Assembly (NCBI GenBank): GCA_964036295.1
Contig: OZ038463.1
Coordinates: 10,407,274-10,471,273 of the forward strand
Source of the DNA: Plumapathes pennacea
Lineage: Eukaryota > Cnidaria > Anthozoa > Antipatharia > Myriopathidae
Reading direction: 5' to 3'
DNA length: 64,000 nucleotides
Part shown: piece by piece, positions 46,064-57,708 of the stretch
Position numbering within the stretch: position 1 is the first letter of the stretch
Layout of the letters: every line of letters begins with the position of its first letter
Notes under the pieces: generated by a model
Database searches by the model: none
Seen by the model: only the letters and a program-made list of their open reading frames with translations
What the model was told of the DNA's origin: nothing
Position numbers and translations under genes: made by a program

Positions 46064-48010
46064 GTGAAACATTTCAGTTTTCAACTGATTCAAGATCTAT
46101 TTCAGTCTGTTGATTATTCGACTATGCGAGTGTCTTGATTACGATATATTCTTCCCCATTAGAACCTGTGACTGGCAACGAAAAATTAAATAAGCTGGCC
46201 AGCTTTTTCCGTACACTAGGAATTTATACTCCATGACACATTTCAGTTTGTAACTGAACATTTCATTTCTTTTGATTATTCGAATGCGAATGGCCTGACT
46301 TTTATGAGATTTATCAACTTCCCCATTATTACTCAACGTAAAAGTAAAAGCTAGCCAGTTTATTTTTGTCCGCTGGGATTTTATGTCGATTATTTGAATG
46401 CGAATACTCTGTGAGATACATGATTTGCATGTAACTTCCCTATTAGAACGTGTGACCAGTCAACCGTGTTCATACTGAGAAAGTGCAATGAGGTATTTTT
46501 AGAATTTGTCATTAGAGCGTAATTTGCTCGTAATCCTTGCTAACTAAACGCGGGAAGGTAAACCTCGCGAAACAAAATCGCTACGAGGTTGCACTCAAAC
46601 TCAATTCATTAGATTATGATTTATATGGTCTTAGTGAATGGTAACGTATTCATGATGGCCAAAAGTGTTGAGATGGAATAGGCTACTTTCACAGTCATGC
46701 GCAGTTCATGAGGTGCAGATTTTAGCGGAACACCAGACGATAAAACATGGAGGGTAGAGTGTATAACTTATTCTATTGTTCTAAAGCAATAATATAGACA
46801 CAAAATCAAGTAGCAGAGAAATTTACTTAACAGACACTCGTTTATGTGGGGAGTATAAGCGCTATTTTTATTTTCCAAATGCGCATAATTGTGAAAGTGG
46901 CTTATTATACTTCCCCCTCTCCCCCAGATCAATGTTAAAATATCAGCCTATCACACACCAACTCAAACCAACATTGATTTAGGGGGAGGGGGAAATTATA
47001 GTTACCTTTGATGTTAATTGTTCTATTTCAGTACAAAATAAATAGCCTTGGTATAAAGCATGAGTTGTCTATTCATATTCAATAAGCATTTTTACAATAA
47101 CACTTCAGTTTCTGGCTTTGTGATTGGTTAATTTTCATGATCAACAAGAGGACAGACACAAAATCGAGTGCTGACGACAGTGATTTGGACGGAGAAGGTG
47201 AATTCAGCTTCAATCTTACCTCAATTCTTGCAAAAGCGACATTCGACACTCGGCAAAGCGCCTCGTGGATCCACATTTTCTTGACAATGTTATGACGCGT
47301 TTCATGATCAATAAGAGGACAGACACATAAAAAACTGACGTCAATTTGTTAATGTCCCAACAAATTTTGACCATGAAGCAGTCGTAGATTATTGTAGTTT
47401 GGCCTTCTGCAGTCACGAAGTATGTGTCGGAACGCCTTGTTACATATTATTTAACAGAAAGTGCTATCGCTTGCTAAGGCAAACAATTTTTACTTGCGAA
47501 CTATTCTAAAGCAAAGTACACTCTTTCAGTATTCAAATGTGCAATTTTCCCAAAACAACGAACAATACTGCTATATCTGAGACCAGAAACGTAAATTGGC
47601 ATCAGTTCTAACCTGTTCACACTTGCGTATAGTCTTGACAAATTATGCCGGTAATTTACTTATTATAATAACAATTATTATTATTAGAGCCGGTTAAATA
47701 CTATGGGATTTCCCGCGTAGTAGCTACAACTTCGCGGATACGCGGACAAGTTCATTTCTCTACCTCACAAATTGAAAGATCGCTGCGTTTTACTGATGAC
47801 GCGCGAGTGACTTCACTGACCTCAAACCACAATTAAACAGCAGACCAGGAGGGAGAAAACAATGTGTCATAAATATACTCTAATTTATACCAACAGAACC
47901 TGTTAGTCTCCCTCATCACCGTGTCCATTCAGTGAAGTTGGACTAATTTCTGCCATTGAAGGAGGCTGAGAGGATATAGTGCCGCTTGGGTAAGCATAAT
48001 TTATGTGTTT

Positions 48011-51000
48011 TAACTTCCTGGTGTTGGCCCTGTATCCATACTTGTCCGCTAAATGAAACCAAACTAGTAAATCAGTCTGCATGTTTAAAACTCCTGATCG
48101 GTTGAATGCTTTTCTGATATTTACTGTACAGGTAATATTTTATGGTTACTACCGCAGGGAATTAACATACAGTTTTTGTTGCCGTTGTTGTTGTTGTTGT
48201 TCTTTTTTTTGTTTTTTATCAATTCAATCTATTTTAATTCGTGAAACAGTCTGTTTGTTGTGACCATTGCTCGTATGACCTTTATAGTACTCCTTTGAAC
48301 CATTTGCAATGGGGTAAGTTTTAAAATAATGTTAAATGCAACTTCCACAAGTCAAACTTTAAATTGGGAGCAGAAAGAGGCCATCAGGATAGTTTTTATG
48401 TAGCGCTATTTTAAGGTTCTTTCCGTACCAACAGATTGTCGAACATGATATAACAAGTGTCTGCACCGAAAGCGTCATTCTACAGTTGAGAGAAACTTAG
48501 CAAGGATAAACCTCTGCGAAGGTGAGTGTATCAGTTTTATTCTTGGCATGATGCAAAATCTGACATGATATAACTTAAAGGATTCTTCTTTGCATAACTA
48601 TCAAAATGTGTGACTTGGCATGATTAGATGAAACGATCGACAAAAATTAGAAGCCGGCTTGTGAAATCCAAATATACGTATCTGCTCATTTTGATCTACT
48701 GCATAATTATATCTTGGCTTCTTAATTTGATTGAGTTTGCGACGGCTACCAAAAAAGGTTGAAGGGTGAAGTTTTTTTGTGTGTTGTTCTGATAAATAAT
48801 ACTACGAGATTTTCCACGTCGCTAGGAAATTGCTGATTGTCTTGGAACTACTTCGAGTTAGTGATCACTCAATAAAAATAATACTGGTTCCGTATTTTTG
48901 TGAAGCAGGTTTTATTTCCTAGTCGTATTTCTTGGTTATGGGGTGAGTCCTATAATTATTAAAACTTGATTCAGCCAAGTTCGTAGAAAGTGAAAGATTT
49001 CACGTATTCAGTTTAACAAATACGAGGCAGCTGCATGTGTTGAAAGCAAACCACGAGTCAAACTTTTACACCATAGGAACAAGAAAATGATTTACCTGTG
49101 TTGGTTAATTTTATATATTCGATATTCCTCGAGATTGTTTTTCCTTACATCTAACCAGACATATACAAGGGATTTTTCGCTGTAAATTTGGGTAATAAAC
49201 GCAAATTAAAAAGTCTATACCAGAAAAATATGCATTATTTCTGTGATTTATTTCGGTTTCCTAGTTTGACTATGTAAGATGATCACATATAAGTAACACC
49301 GAGGACAGTCAAGAAACATAAGCCATGGAAGATGTGAGGGAAGTTGGTTGCCTTCCCAGCTCAAAACGTGCAATTATGCGTGCGTTATGATTGCAAAATG
49401 ACTGTGATAGGAATATTCGTTGGTTGTATCATGGAGAGTTATGTGAAATATTTTTCGGTGTTATGCATTGAAGGATAACGGAAAACCATTGAACGATTTG
49501 CCATGATTAACTTTTACTAGCGATAATTGGAGATATCCCCTCGCTCTGCAGTTGGTTTTCGGAACGGGGATCTTGTGTATTTTCCGCTGGGAGATTATTT
49601 TAAAATCTTTTTTACAAACCACGGTTGTATAGCGACGTCACCATTCGGCCGCTAAAATCGTGACTCGATCAGTTTTGCACAGTCTGCAAAGTCGATCTTC
49701 GACACCGAAATTTTATGAATTTTAAGAAAAGCCGCGATTGCTCCACAGGCAGCCCACGAGGTCTGATGACGTCATGGCCAATCGGTTAATAAGGATTTTA
49801 ATGAGAGACTTTCAAATCACGTTTTACGCGTGAAAATAGAAAATCTTATTCCTGAAATTGGTCAGATAACAGAAAGAGTCCTTACTTGTCGCTTATGGCG
49901 ACTTTCGAGGTGATTTGGCGTCGATTTAGCGATGATTCGTTGTGGTGATTGTGTGTACTAAAAGATGAGAAAGGCAGGAAGCCAACAGTCTAGAATTTCC
50001 GACTCGTTTGTACATAATCGTCGATTTCTCCCCTAAATCACCGCTTAAACGCCATCCGATTCCGGCACAGAACAGAACGATGACCAGACTTAGTCTCAGA
50101 CACATCAACATGCAGCCGATAAATGCCATTTCTCGATGCGAAAATGCCAGCGAAAGCTTGGCAACTTCGATTCTTGGATCATCGGACAGTTATGCATGGA
50201 CCAGAAAAGAAATTGAATCCCCACCACCCCTCCCCAAGTGACAATTTTTCAAACGTTCGTTCGAACCGAAAGGAGGATATTTCACCACTCCCAGAATGCA
50301 TTGCGAACAAACTATATTATCACATTTTTGCCCCCCGCGAAGCAGCAGTCTTCAAGCGATTCACATGAAAAACGTCGAGCGAAAAACACAAAACAAATCA
50401 AATCTCGTTCGAGTGCTGCTCAAAGGCGGCTAAATGTATAAATTATGTTCCACTTATGCCACAAGAGGGGCAATAGGGCCATAAGAGGGGCAGTGGTAAA
50501 AGAGATGATCAAAGAGTATCAAATACGTGTAAGCCTACACACCAGTGGTGTCGGTGAACAGATAAGCCGAATATATACGTACCTCTAAGTCAAAGCTGCA
50601 AGTCTATGTACGTTTGAAACGTATATTTACCGCTGGCGAACGTGTTCTCTCGAGCAAGCGGTTGGGAATCAACCACCATTTGACCATCAGCTGTGCTCGT
50701 TTATCGGCCGAATTAGAAAGCTAATGTGACCTAGAAATCTAAGAAATTGTGGACACGGTAGATCCTGAAGATTCATGGTGACTCCATTGTTTTTGTCGGC
50801 GTGGTGAAGACACAGCAAACTGGCCGATGATTCAGCGTTCTTGACTGAATATTTCTACTCTATCGGAAACAATTCAAGGCCAGAATTTGTGGTCAACACT
50901 TGGGAAAGCCCCTCTTATGGCATATTAAGTGGAACAGAATTTATACATTTAGCTGCCTTTGAGCAGCACTCGAGCGAGATTTGTTTTGTTTTGACAATAT

Positions 51001-51110
51001 GCAGTACTGTAATTGATCGACTGGCGACGAAATGAAAGCCACCTCGAAAGCAAAGCGCTTATATAGCTACAGCTATAGTCACGCTGCAAAATTCTGGTAG
51101 GTTTTATCAC
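48011..51110. other. Intergenic between duplication copy 1 and the second TIR-family copy
   Basis: AT-rich unique-looking DNA. A minus-strand frame at 49926-50129 starts with a signal-peptide-like stretch (MAFIGCMLMCLRLSLVIVLF) but has no donor or partner exon, so it is not called. No repeats of note otherwise. Confidence 0.4.
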
Positions 51111-51113
51111 AGG

Positions 51114-51511
51114 CAGCCTAGGCTCCGGGGGTCTGTCTGTCTGTCACACAGTGATATGTGATACCTTTGTTATTACGAAACATGACCGTTGGCGATTATA
51201 AAGAAATGTATGGGATTTTGATCGTTCGCCGAACGGCGGTCTTCGGCAACTATTAAACCTAAAAACTGGCTAAATATGTTTAGTTGCGCGTTATCTTACC
51301 TCTCTCCGAACGTCAGCTCGCTGCGCTCGCTGGAACCGGTAAAAATTTCGGGGTGAAGAAGAGAACACAAACAGAGGGAAGGCAGGCAACTCTGACGCGA
51401 CCGAGGGCCACTCGGCGACGAAAATCTCAGCAATCGACGAACCAGTCGCGACGAAACTCAGGCACGAGTCATCTGCATAAATATACTTTCCATTCATCTG
51501 ATACAATTGAT
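51114..51511. repeat. Second copy of the 44997-46063 element family (partial)
   Basis: It shares GTCTGTCTGTCACACAGTGA, GGTCTTCGGCAACTATTAAA, CTCTCCGAACGTCAGCTCGC and the following ~200 bases with the insertion at 44997-46063, and also retains a CATGACCGTTGGCGATTATA segment that the latter carries only on its right arm. The matching right end is not seen. Confidence 0.75.
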
Positions 51512-52570
51512 GGTCGGACATATGCTTACCAACTACTGGCTCCAAAATGTTCTTCCGAGCGATCTTGCAATGCTATGGTTCTTGTTCTTTTCCCTCCCTT
51601 TCCTTTCTGTTACGCTTCATGCCATTCTTGGTCAGCAAGTAGCTCTTGTCAGCGCACGGGTTGGACTTCATAGTGGATATCGTACAGTATACACGCGGGA
51701 TCAATGTAATATAATTCATATATCAGATATAACGCTTTCTTCATCGCTTCTAGAGCTCGCCATTGCCGTACGAGTCCAAAAACACGGGAAAACAGCGAGA
51801 AAAGCGCAGACAAACCTATAAATAAGAACTAAGAAGAGGTGCCGAGCCGAAACGCGCCACTCCTCTTACGTCACAGGTCCCAGTCTCCTACTTTGCGCGG
51901 CCTGGATTTTATATTTCCGATTTCAAACGCGGGAAAAAAATATAGGAACGCTTCGGAAAGGCTTTCTTTTGGGCATAAGTTGCTTAGATTACTTCCTAAT
52001 TTCGTATAAAAATGTATCCTCTGAAGGCTTATGTGCACTTTATTCTTTGAGAACGTGCTTGGCAGACTGTATGAATTAATTTGACGTGCCGACCGTGGGA
52101 ATTACGTACTTCGTCACGCAATCGGCTCATTTTTCAACGCAAAAGTATAACACACCCCATACTTTTTCTCCTTCCTTTGCGTGTAGCACTTGACTTCGAA
52201 GAAAAGACTGAGTCAACATTTCGGTAAAACAAAGGCTACTCTTGTTGGAAGTACCACGGTAAAAGTCCCAACAATGGCAGAGCGAGGGGGTATCTGCGAT
52301 TATCGTATTTCTAGTTAATATATAAAATTGTGTTCGGAGTTCGGCCGCCATGTGGTCCGGGCATGTAGTCCACAGAGCGATGGCTTTTGACCCACTCTGC
52401 GCAGCGCGCCGAAGCTCATAAATATGCATGATTGAGTATATTGAGACATTCCCCCCGGAATACTCACCTCCTTGTGTGACGAGCCAATAGACTATACTTA
52501 CGCCTGCCAATCCCTACTTTAGATCAGTAGGCATATGTACCTTTTAGGTACCTATTTTTTGCTTATACAG
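51512..52570. other. 5' region of the TPR-CHAT gene
   Basis: No exon could be fixed. A polypyrimidine tract with acceptor TTTTTTGCTTATACAG ends at 52570, so a spliced upstream exon or 5' UTR is expected here. A 127-codon minus-strand frame (52127-52510) has no recognisable domain. Confidence 0.45.
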
Positions 52571-55500
52571 GAGGAAAACCACCAACTGGAAGCAATGGAT
52601 GAATTTGGTCTTCACTACTACTCTAGAGAATGGGAACAATGTGCGCAACATGAAGCATTCCTTGCAATCCAAAAAGAGATTGGAGACAAAAACGGACAAA
52701 AATCAGCTTACGGCTTCCTTGGTGTTTGCTATCACTATCTCGGCCAATACAACAAGGCTATTGAGTATCTGAAAATGTACCTTACTATCACAAAAGAGAT
52801 TGGAGACAAAGAAGGAGAGGGAACAGCATATGGCATTCTTGGTTGTTGCTATCGCTCTCTCGGCCAGTACGACCAGGCTATTGAGTATCAGAAAATATTC
52901 CTTACTATCGCAAAAGAGATTGAAGACAAAGACAGAGAAGGAACAGCTTACAGCATTCTTGGTGTTTGCTATTACTCTCTCGGCCAATACAACAAGGCTG
53001 TTGAATATCTGAAAATGTACCTTACTGTCGCAAAAGAGATTGAAGACAAAGACGGAGAAGGAAAAGCTTACAGAAATCTTGGTCGTTGCTATTACTCTCT
53101 CGGCCAATACAACAAGGCTGTTGAATATCTGAAAATGTACCTTACTGTCGCAAAAGAGATTGAAGACAAGGACGGAGAAGGAATCGCTTACAGCAATCTT
53201 GGTGATTGCTATTACTCTCTCGGCCAGTACAACAAGGCTGTTGAATATCAGAAAATGCACCTTACTATCGCAAAAGAGATTGGAGACAAAAAAGGAGAAG
53301 GAAAAGCTTACGACAACCTTGGTCGTTGCAAGTACTATCTCGGCCAGTACGACATAGCTATCGAGTATCAGAAAATAAGCCTTACTATTGCAAAAGAGAT
53401 TGGAGACAAAGACGGAGAAGTAATCGCTTACGGCAATCTTGGTGATTGCTACGAGTCTCTCGGCCAGTACGACAAAGCTATTGAGTATCTGAAAATGTGC
53501 CTTGCTATCGCAAAAGAGACTGGAGAAGAGATTGGAAATAAACGCAGAGAAGAAACAGCTTACGAAAGTCTTGGTGTTTGCTACGAGTCTCTCGGCCAGT
53601 ACAACAAGGCTATTGAGTATCATAAAATACGCCTTTCTATCACAAAAGAGATTGGAGACAAAGACAGAGAAGGAACAGCTTACGGTGATCTTGGTCGTTG
53701 CTATTACTTTCTCGGCCAGTACGACATAGCTATTGAGTATCAGAAAATGCGCCTTACTATTGCAAAAGAGATTGAAGACAAAGACGGAGAAAAATCAGCT
53801 TACGGCATTCTTGGTGTTTGCTATCTCTCTCTCGGTCAGTACGATAAGGCTATTGAGTATCTGAAAATGCGCCTTGCTATCACAAAAGAGATTGGAGACA
53901 AAGACAGAGAAGGAAAAGCTTACTGTGATCTTGGTCGTTGCTATTACTCTCTTGGCCAGTACGACATAGCTATTGAGTATCAGAAAATGAGCCTTACTAT
54001 TGCAAAAGAGATTGAAGACAAAGACGGAGAAAAATTAGCTTACGGCATTCTTGGTGTTTGCTATCAGTCTCTCGGTCAGTACGACAAGGCTATTGAGTAT
54101 CTGAAAATGCGCCTTGCTATCGGAAAAGAGACTGGAGACAAAGACGGAGAAGGAACAGCTTACGGCAATCTTGGTGGTTGCTATCAGTCTCTGGGCCAGT
54201 ACGAAAAGGCTATTGAGTATCATAAAATGAGCCTTACTATTGCAAAAGAGATTGGAGACAAAAACGGAGAAGGAGCAGCTTACGGCAATCTTGGTTGTTG
54301 CTTTCGCTCTCTCGGGCAGTACAACAAGGCTATTGAGTATCTGAAAATGTGCCTTACTATTGGAAAAGAAATTGGAGATAAAGGCACAGAAGAAACCGCC
54401 GACAGTCTTGGTGGTTGCTATCAGTCTCTCGGCCAGTACAACAAGGCTATTGAGTATCATAAAATGTGCCTTTCTATCACGAAAGAGATTGGAGACAAAG
54501 ACGGAGAAGGAAAAGCTTACGGCAATCTTGGTCGTTGCTTTTGCTCTCTCGGGCAGTACAACAAGGCTATTGAGTATCTGAAAATGTGCCTTACTATTCC
54601 AAAAAAGAATAGAAACAAAGATGGAGAAGGAGCAGCTCACGGCAATCTTGGTTTTTGCTATCACTCTCTCGGGCAGTACGACAAGGCTATTGAGTATCAG
54701 AAAATGTGCCTTAGTATCGCAAAAGAGATTGGAGACAGAAAAGGAGAAGGAGCAGCTTACGGTAATCTTGGTTGTTACTATTACTCTCTTTACCAGTACG
54801 ACAAGGCTATTGAGTATCAGAGAATAAGTCTTGTGATCGCCAAAGAGATCGGAGACAAAGACGGAGAAGGAACCGCTTACTGCAATCTTGGCAGTTCCTA
54901 CCGTTCTCTCGGCCAGTACGACAAGGCTGTTGATTATCTGGAAATGTGCCTTACTATTGCAAAAGAAATTGGAGACAAACGCCAAAAAGGAAGCGTTTAT
55001 GGCATTCTTGGTGATTGCTATCACTTTTTCGGTCAGTACGACAAGGCTATTGAATATCAGAGGATAAGTCTAGTTATCGCAGAAGAGGTTGGAGACAAAC
55101 ACGAAGAAGGAAAAGCTTACTGCAGTCTTGCTATGTGCTATCGGTCTCTCGGCCAGCACGACAAGGCTATTGAATATCATAGAATATGTCTTGCTATCAC
55201 AAAAGAGTTTGAAGACAATCACTTGGAAGCAACAGCTTACGGCAATCTTGGTGGTTGCTATCACTCTCTCGGCCAGTACGACAAGGCTATTGAATATCTG
55301 ACAATATCTCTTACTATCAACAAAGATATTGGAAATAAAGATGGAGAAGGACACGCTTACGGCGGTCTTGGTGTTTGCTATCAGTCTCTTGGCCAGTACG
55401 ACAAGGCTATTGAGTATCAGAAAATAAGTCTTGCTATCGCAAAACAGATTGGATACAAACACGGAGAAGGGGCCGCTTACGGCAGTCTTGGTTGTTGCTA

Positions 55501-57708
55501 TCGCATTCTCGGCCAGTACGACAAGGCTATTGAGTATCACAAAATGTGCCTTACTATCGCAAAAGAGATTGGAGACAAAGACGGAGAAGGAAAAGCTTAC
55601 GGCTTACTTGGTGGTGGCTATCACTCTCTCGGCCAGTACGACAAGGCTATTGAATATCTGAAATTACGTCTTGCTATCGCAAAAGAGATTGGAGACAAAC
55701 ACGGAGAAGGAAGCGCTTACTGCGATCTTGGTGGTTGCTATCACTCTCTCGACCAGGAAGACAAGGCTATCGAGTCTCTGAAAGTGAGCCTTACTATCGC
55801 AAAGGAGATTGGAGACAAACACGGAGAAGGAAAAGCTTACGTCATTCTTGGTGGCTGCTATATGTCTTTCGGCCAGTGCGACAAGGCTATTGGGTATCTT
55901 AAAATGAGCCTTACTGTCGCAAAAGAGATTGGAGACAAATGCGGAGAGGGAGGCGCTTACGGAGGTCTTGGTAATTGCTATCACTTTCTCGGTCAGTATG
56001 ACAAGGCTATTGAGTATCAGAAAATGTACCTTACTAACGCAAAAGAGATTGGATACATACGCGGAGAACGATTAGCTTACTACAGATTTGGTGATATATA
56101 TTCCGCTCGCGGCCAGTATGGAGATGCTGAGTGGAATTTAAGAAAAAGTGTAAAGTGCCACCATAAGCTGCTTGAGACTGTACCAAATTGGGATGAAAGT
56201 AAAATTTCTTTTACAGAGCAATTTTCGGGCACGTATAAAAATCTTGTTAAAACTTTTCTGTATCAAGAGAAAAGAGATGAAGCTCTTTTTGTTGCTGAAA
56301 ACGGACGTTCAAGAGCTTTACTTGACCTTTTGTCCACCTGTCCTGTTAAATACGAATCCAGAGTTAAAAGCCTCAACGAAATCTGTGAGGTGGTTAAAGC
56401 CCTGGAATGTACAGTCCTCTTCTTTGCGTTACTTGACAATGATATTTGTACTTGGGTCATACAGCCAAATGATGATGTCTTGTTTCATCACAAAACTTGT
56501 ACTGAAGATGTAGACTCTCTTGTTAACAAGGCTATAAAGTCGATACAACCAAGCGAGGATGACACATGCGAAGATCGCTCACTGTCGTTTCTTTACTCAA
56601 AAGAGTTGTCAAAACCCACTAAGAAGAAACCAGAATCGATGCAAGCTCGTGCCGCCATGTCTGTCGGTTGGACTGTTCAACAACTAACATCATCTCAGTC
56701 CAGGACCCCACAATCCGCATCTACGAAAAAGCAGAACGTAGCTATAACAACAGTGTCCGGACCTCCAGGCAAGGCTGAGTCCTCTAAAACAGCGGACGAT
56801 TTAAAAATGAACGGTTTGCTAAAAGATCTTTACCGGATTCTTCTGGAGCCTGTTCGGCAATATGTGGTGGGGTCGCAGGTAATTGTCGTCCCTGATGGAC
56901 GACTCGCTCTGGTTCCATTTGCCGCCCTCATGGATAAGAACGGGCACTTTGTGGCAGAATCCTTACGAGTAAGACTAATTCCATCACTAACAACAGAAAG
57001 ATAATCAAAGAGCGTCCAGAAAAATCACCAGGCCGGTCTAAACCCTTGATAGTGGGAGAGCCAGAAGTGGGCACAGTTAAGTACAAAGGTAAAGTTACTA
57101 CTGCGCCAGGACTACCATGCGCAGCGAAAGAAGTGGAATTAATTGGTAAAATTCTACAAGTTCAGCCCCTTGTGGGAAATAAGGCGACCAAGAAGAGGTT
57201 TCTACATAGAGTTGAAAATGCCAGCTTGATTCATGTTGCAGCACACGGAAACAAAGATAGGGGAGAGATCTTGCTTGCCCGTCCTCCTGGAATGACTGGT
57301 ATTCTCCAGGCTACAGATCTCATGCTTCTCGTTTCCGATCTCGAACGTAAACGCATAAACGCAAAGTTGGTTGTTCTTAGTTGCTGTCACAGCGGCTGTG
57401 GTGACGTCATGAAAGGAGAGGGTGTAGTCGGTATAGCTCGTGCGTTTCTTGGAGCTGGAGCTAAAGCGGTTCTTGCAACATTGTGGGCGGTTGACGATAA
57501 GGCCACTTTGTGTTTTATGTTTCGTTTCTACGAGTACCTTAAAGATGGCGAAAGTGCAAACGTGGCACTCAATAAAGCCATGTAAGACGTGAGAGAACAC
57601 AAGGGGTTCGAGCATCCCCGCTACTGGGCTCCTTTTGTCCTCCTGGGTGAAAATGTGATTCCTTTTCCAAAACCACGATGCAGTAAATGTCCAGTAGTGG
57701 CCCTATGA
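52571..57708 (+). pseudogene. TTC28-like TPR-CHAT protein gene, frame broken twice
   Basis: The frame opens after an acceptor at 52570; the first Met of the exon is 52595 (MDEFGLHYYSREWEQC). About 28 TPR units of 40 residues follow (consensus near LGQYDKAIEYLKM.LTIAKE and GDKDGEG.AYGNLG.CY), then an alpha-helical linker (AENGRSRALLDLLS), a Ser/Lys-rich spacer and a CHAT domain. The first frame stops at TAA 57002-57004, inside the CHAT N-terminal strands; the fold continues in the frame starting near 57005, so a net one-base deletion is implied. That frame keeps the catalytic-type His (HVAAHG, 57244-57246) and Cys (LSCCHSG, 57382-57387), then has an in-frame TAA at 57583-57585, after which family-like residues (HPRYWAPFVLLG) run to TGA 57706-57708. 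CHAT domains are caspase/separase-clan proteases and TPRs bind partners (family knowledge). It could be a young pseudogene, a null allele or an assembly error. Confidence 0.8.
52679..56110 (+). repeat. 120-bp coding tandem repeat array (28 TPR units)
   Basis: Each 120-bp unit contains CTCTCGGCCAGTACGACAAG, GCTATTGAGTATC and GCAAAAGAGATTGGAGACAA. About 28 LGQY-type units can be counted, plus a last degenerate one (ARGQYGDA). The unit starting near 53515 carries a four-codon insertion and the one near 54390 lacks a codon; both keep the frame. The high nucleotide similarity makes the long antisense frames of this region artefacts. Confidence 0.95.

Larger units (their letters stand above)
44274..48010. 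repeat. Segmental duplication, copy 1
   Basis: From within ACP7 exon 1 outward, this DNA is repeated in the same orientation at 61586 to the window end. Matching anchors include CCGGATATTGTAGATACGTG (44671 / 61995), AGCTGGCCAGCTTTTTCC (46193 / 62458) and the boundaries around the 46.8-kb and 63.1-kb TTACTTAACAGACACTCG. Copy 1 differs by a ~1.06-kb insertion (44997-46063) and by about 250 extra bases at 47091-47355. The match is strong apart from small indels and substitutions. The duplicated part includes the ACP7 promoter and signal-peptide codons. Confidence 0.85.

Noticed and set aside
49926-50129. Signal-peptide-like minus-strand frame as a first exon
   Set aside because: The hydrophobic start is suggestive, but there is no convincing donor or downstream partner exon.
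52703-55540. Long minus-strand frames (306, 329 and 156 codons) opposite the TPR array
   Set aside because: They are shadows produced by the 120-bp in-frame repeat: the same antisense motif recurs every 40 residues and has no domain or splice support.
52679-56110. Regular repeats considered as a CRISPR array
   Set aside because: The units are 120-bp contiguous coding TPR repeats without spacers, in a eukaryotic gene.
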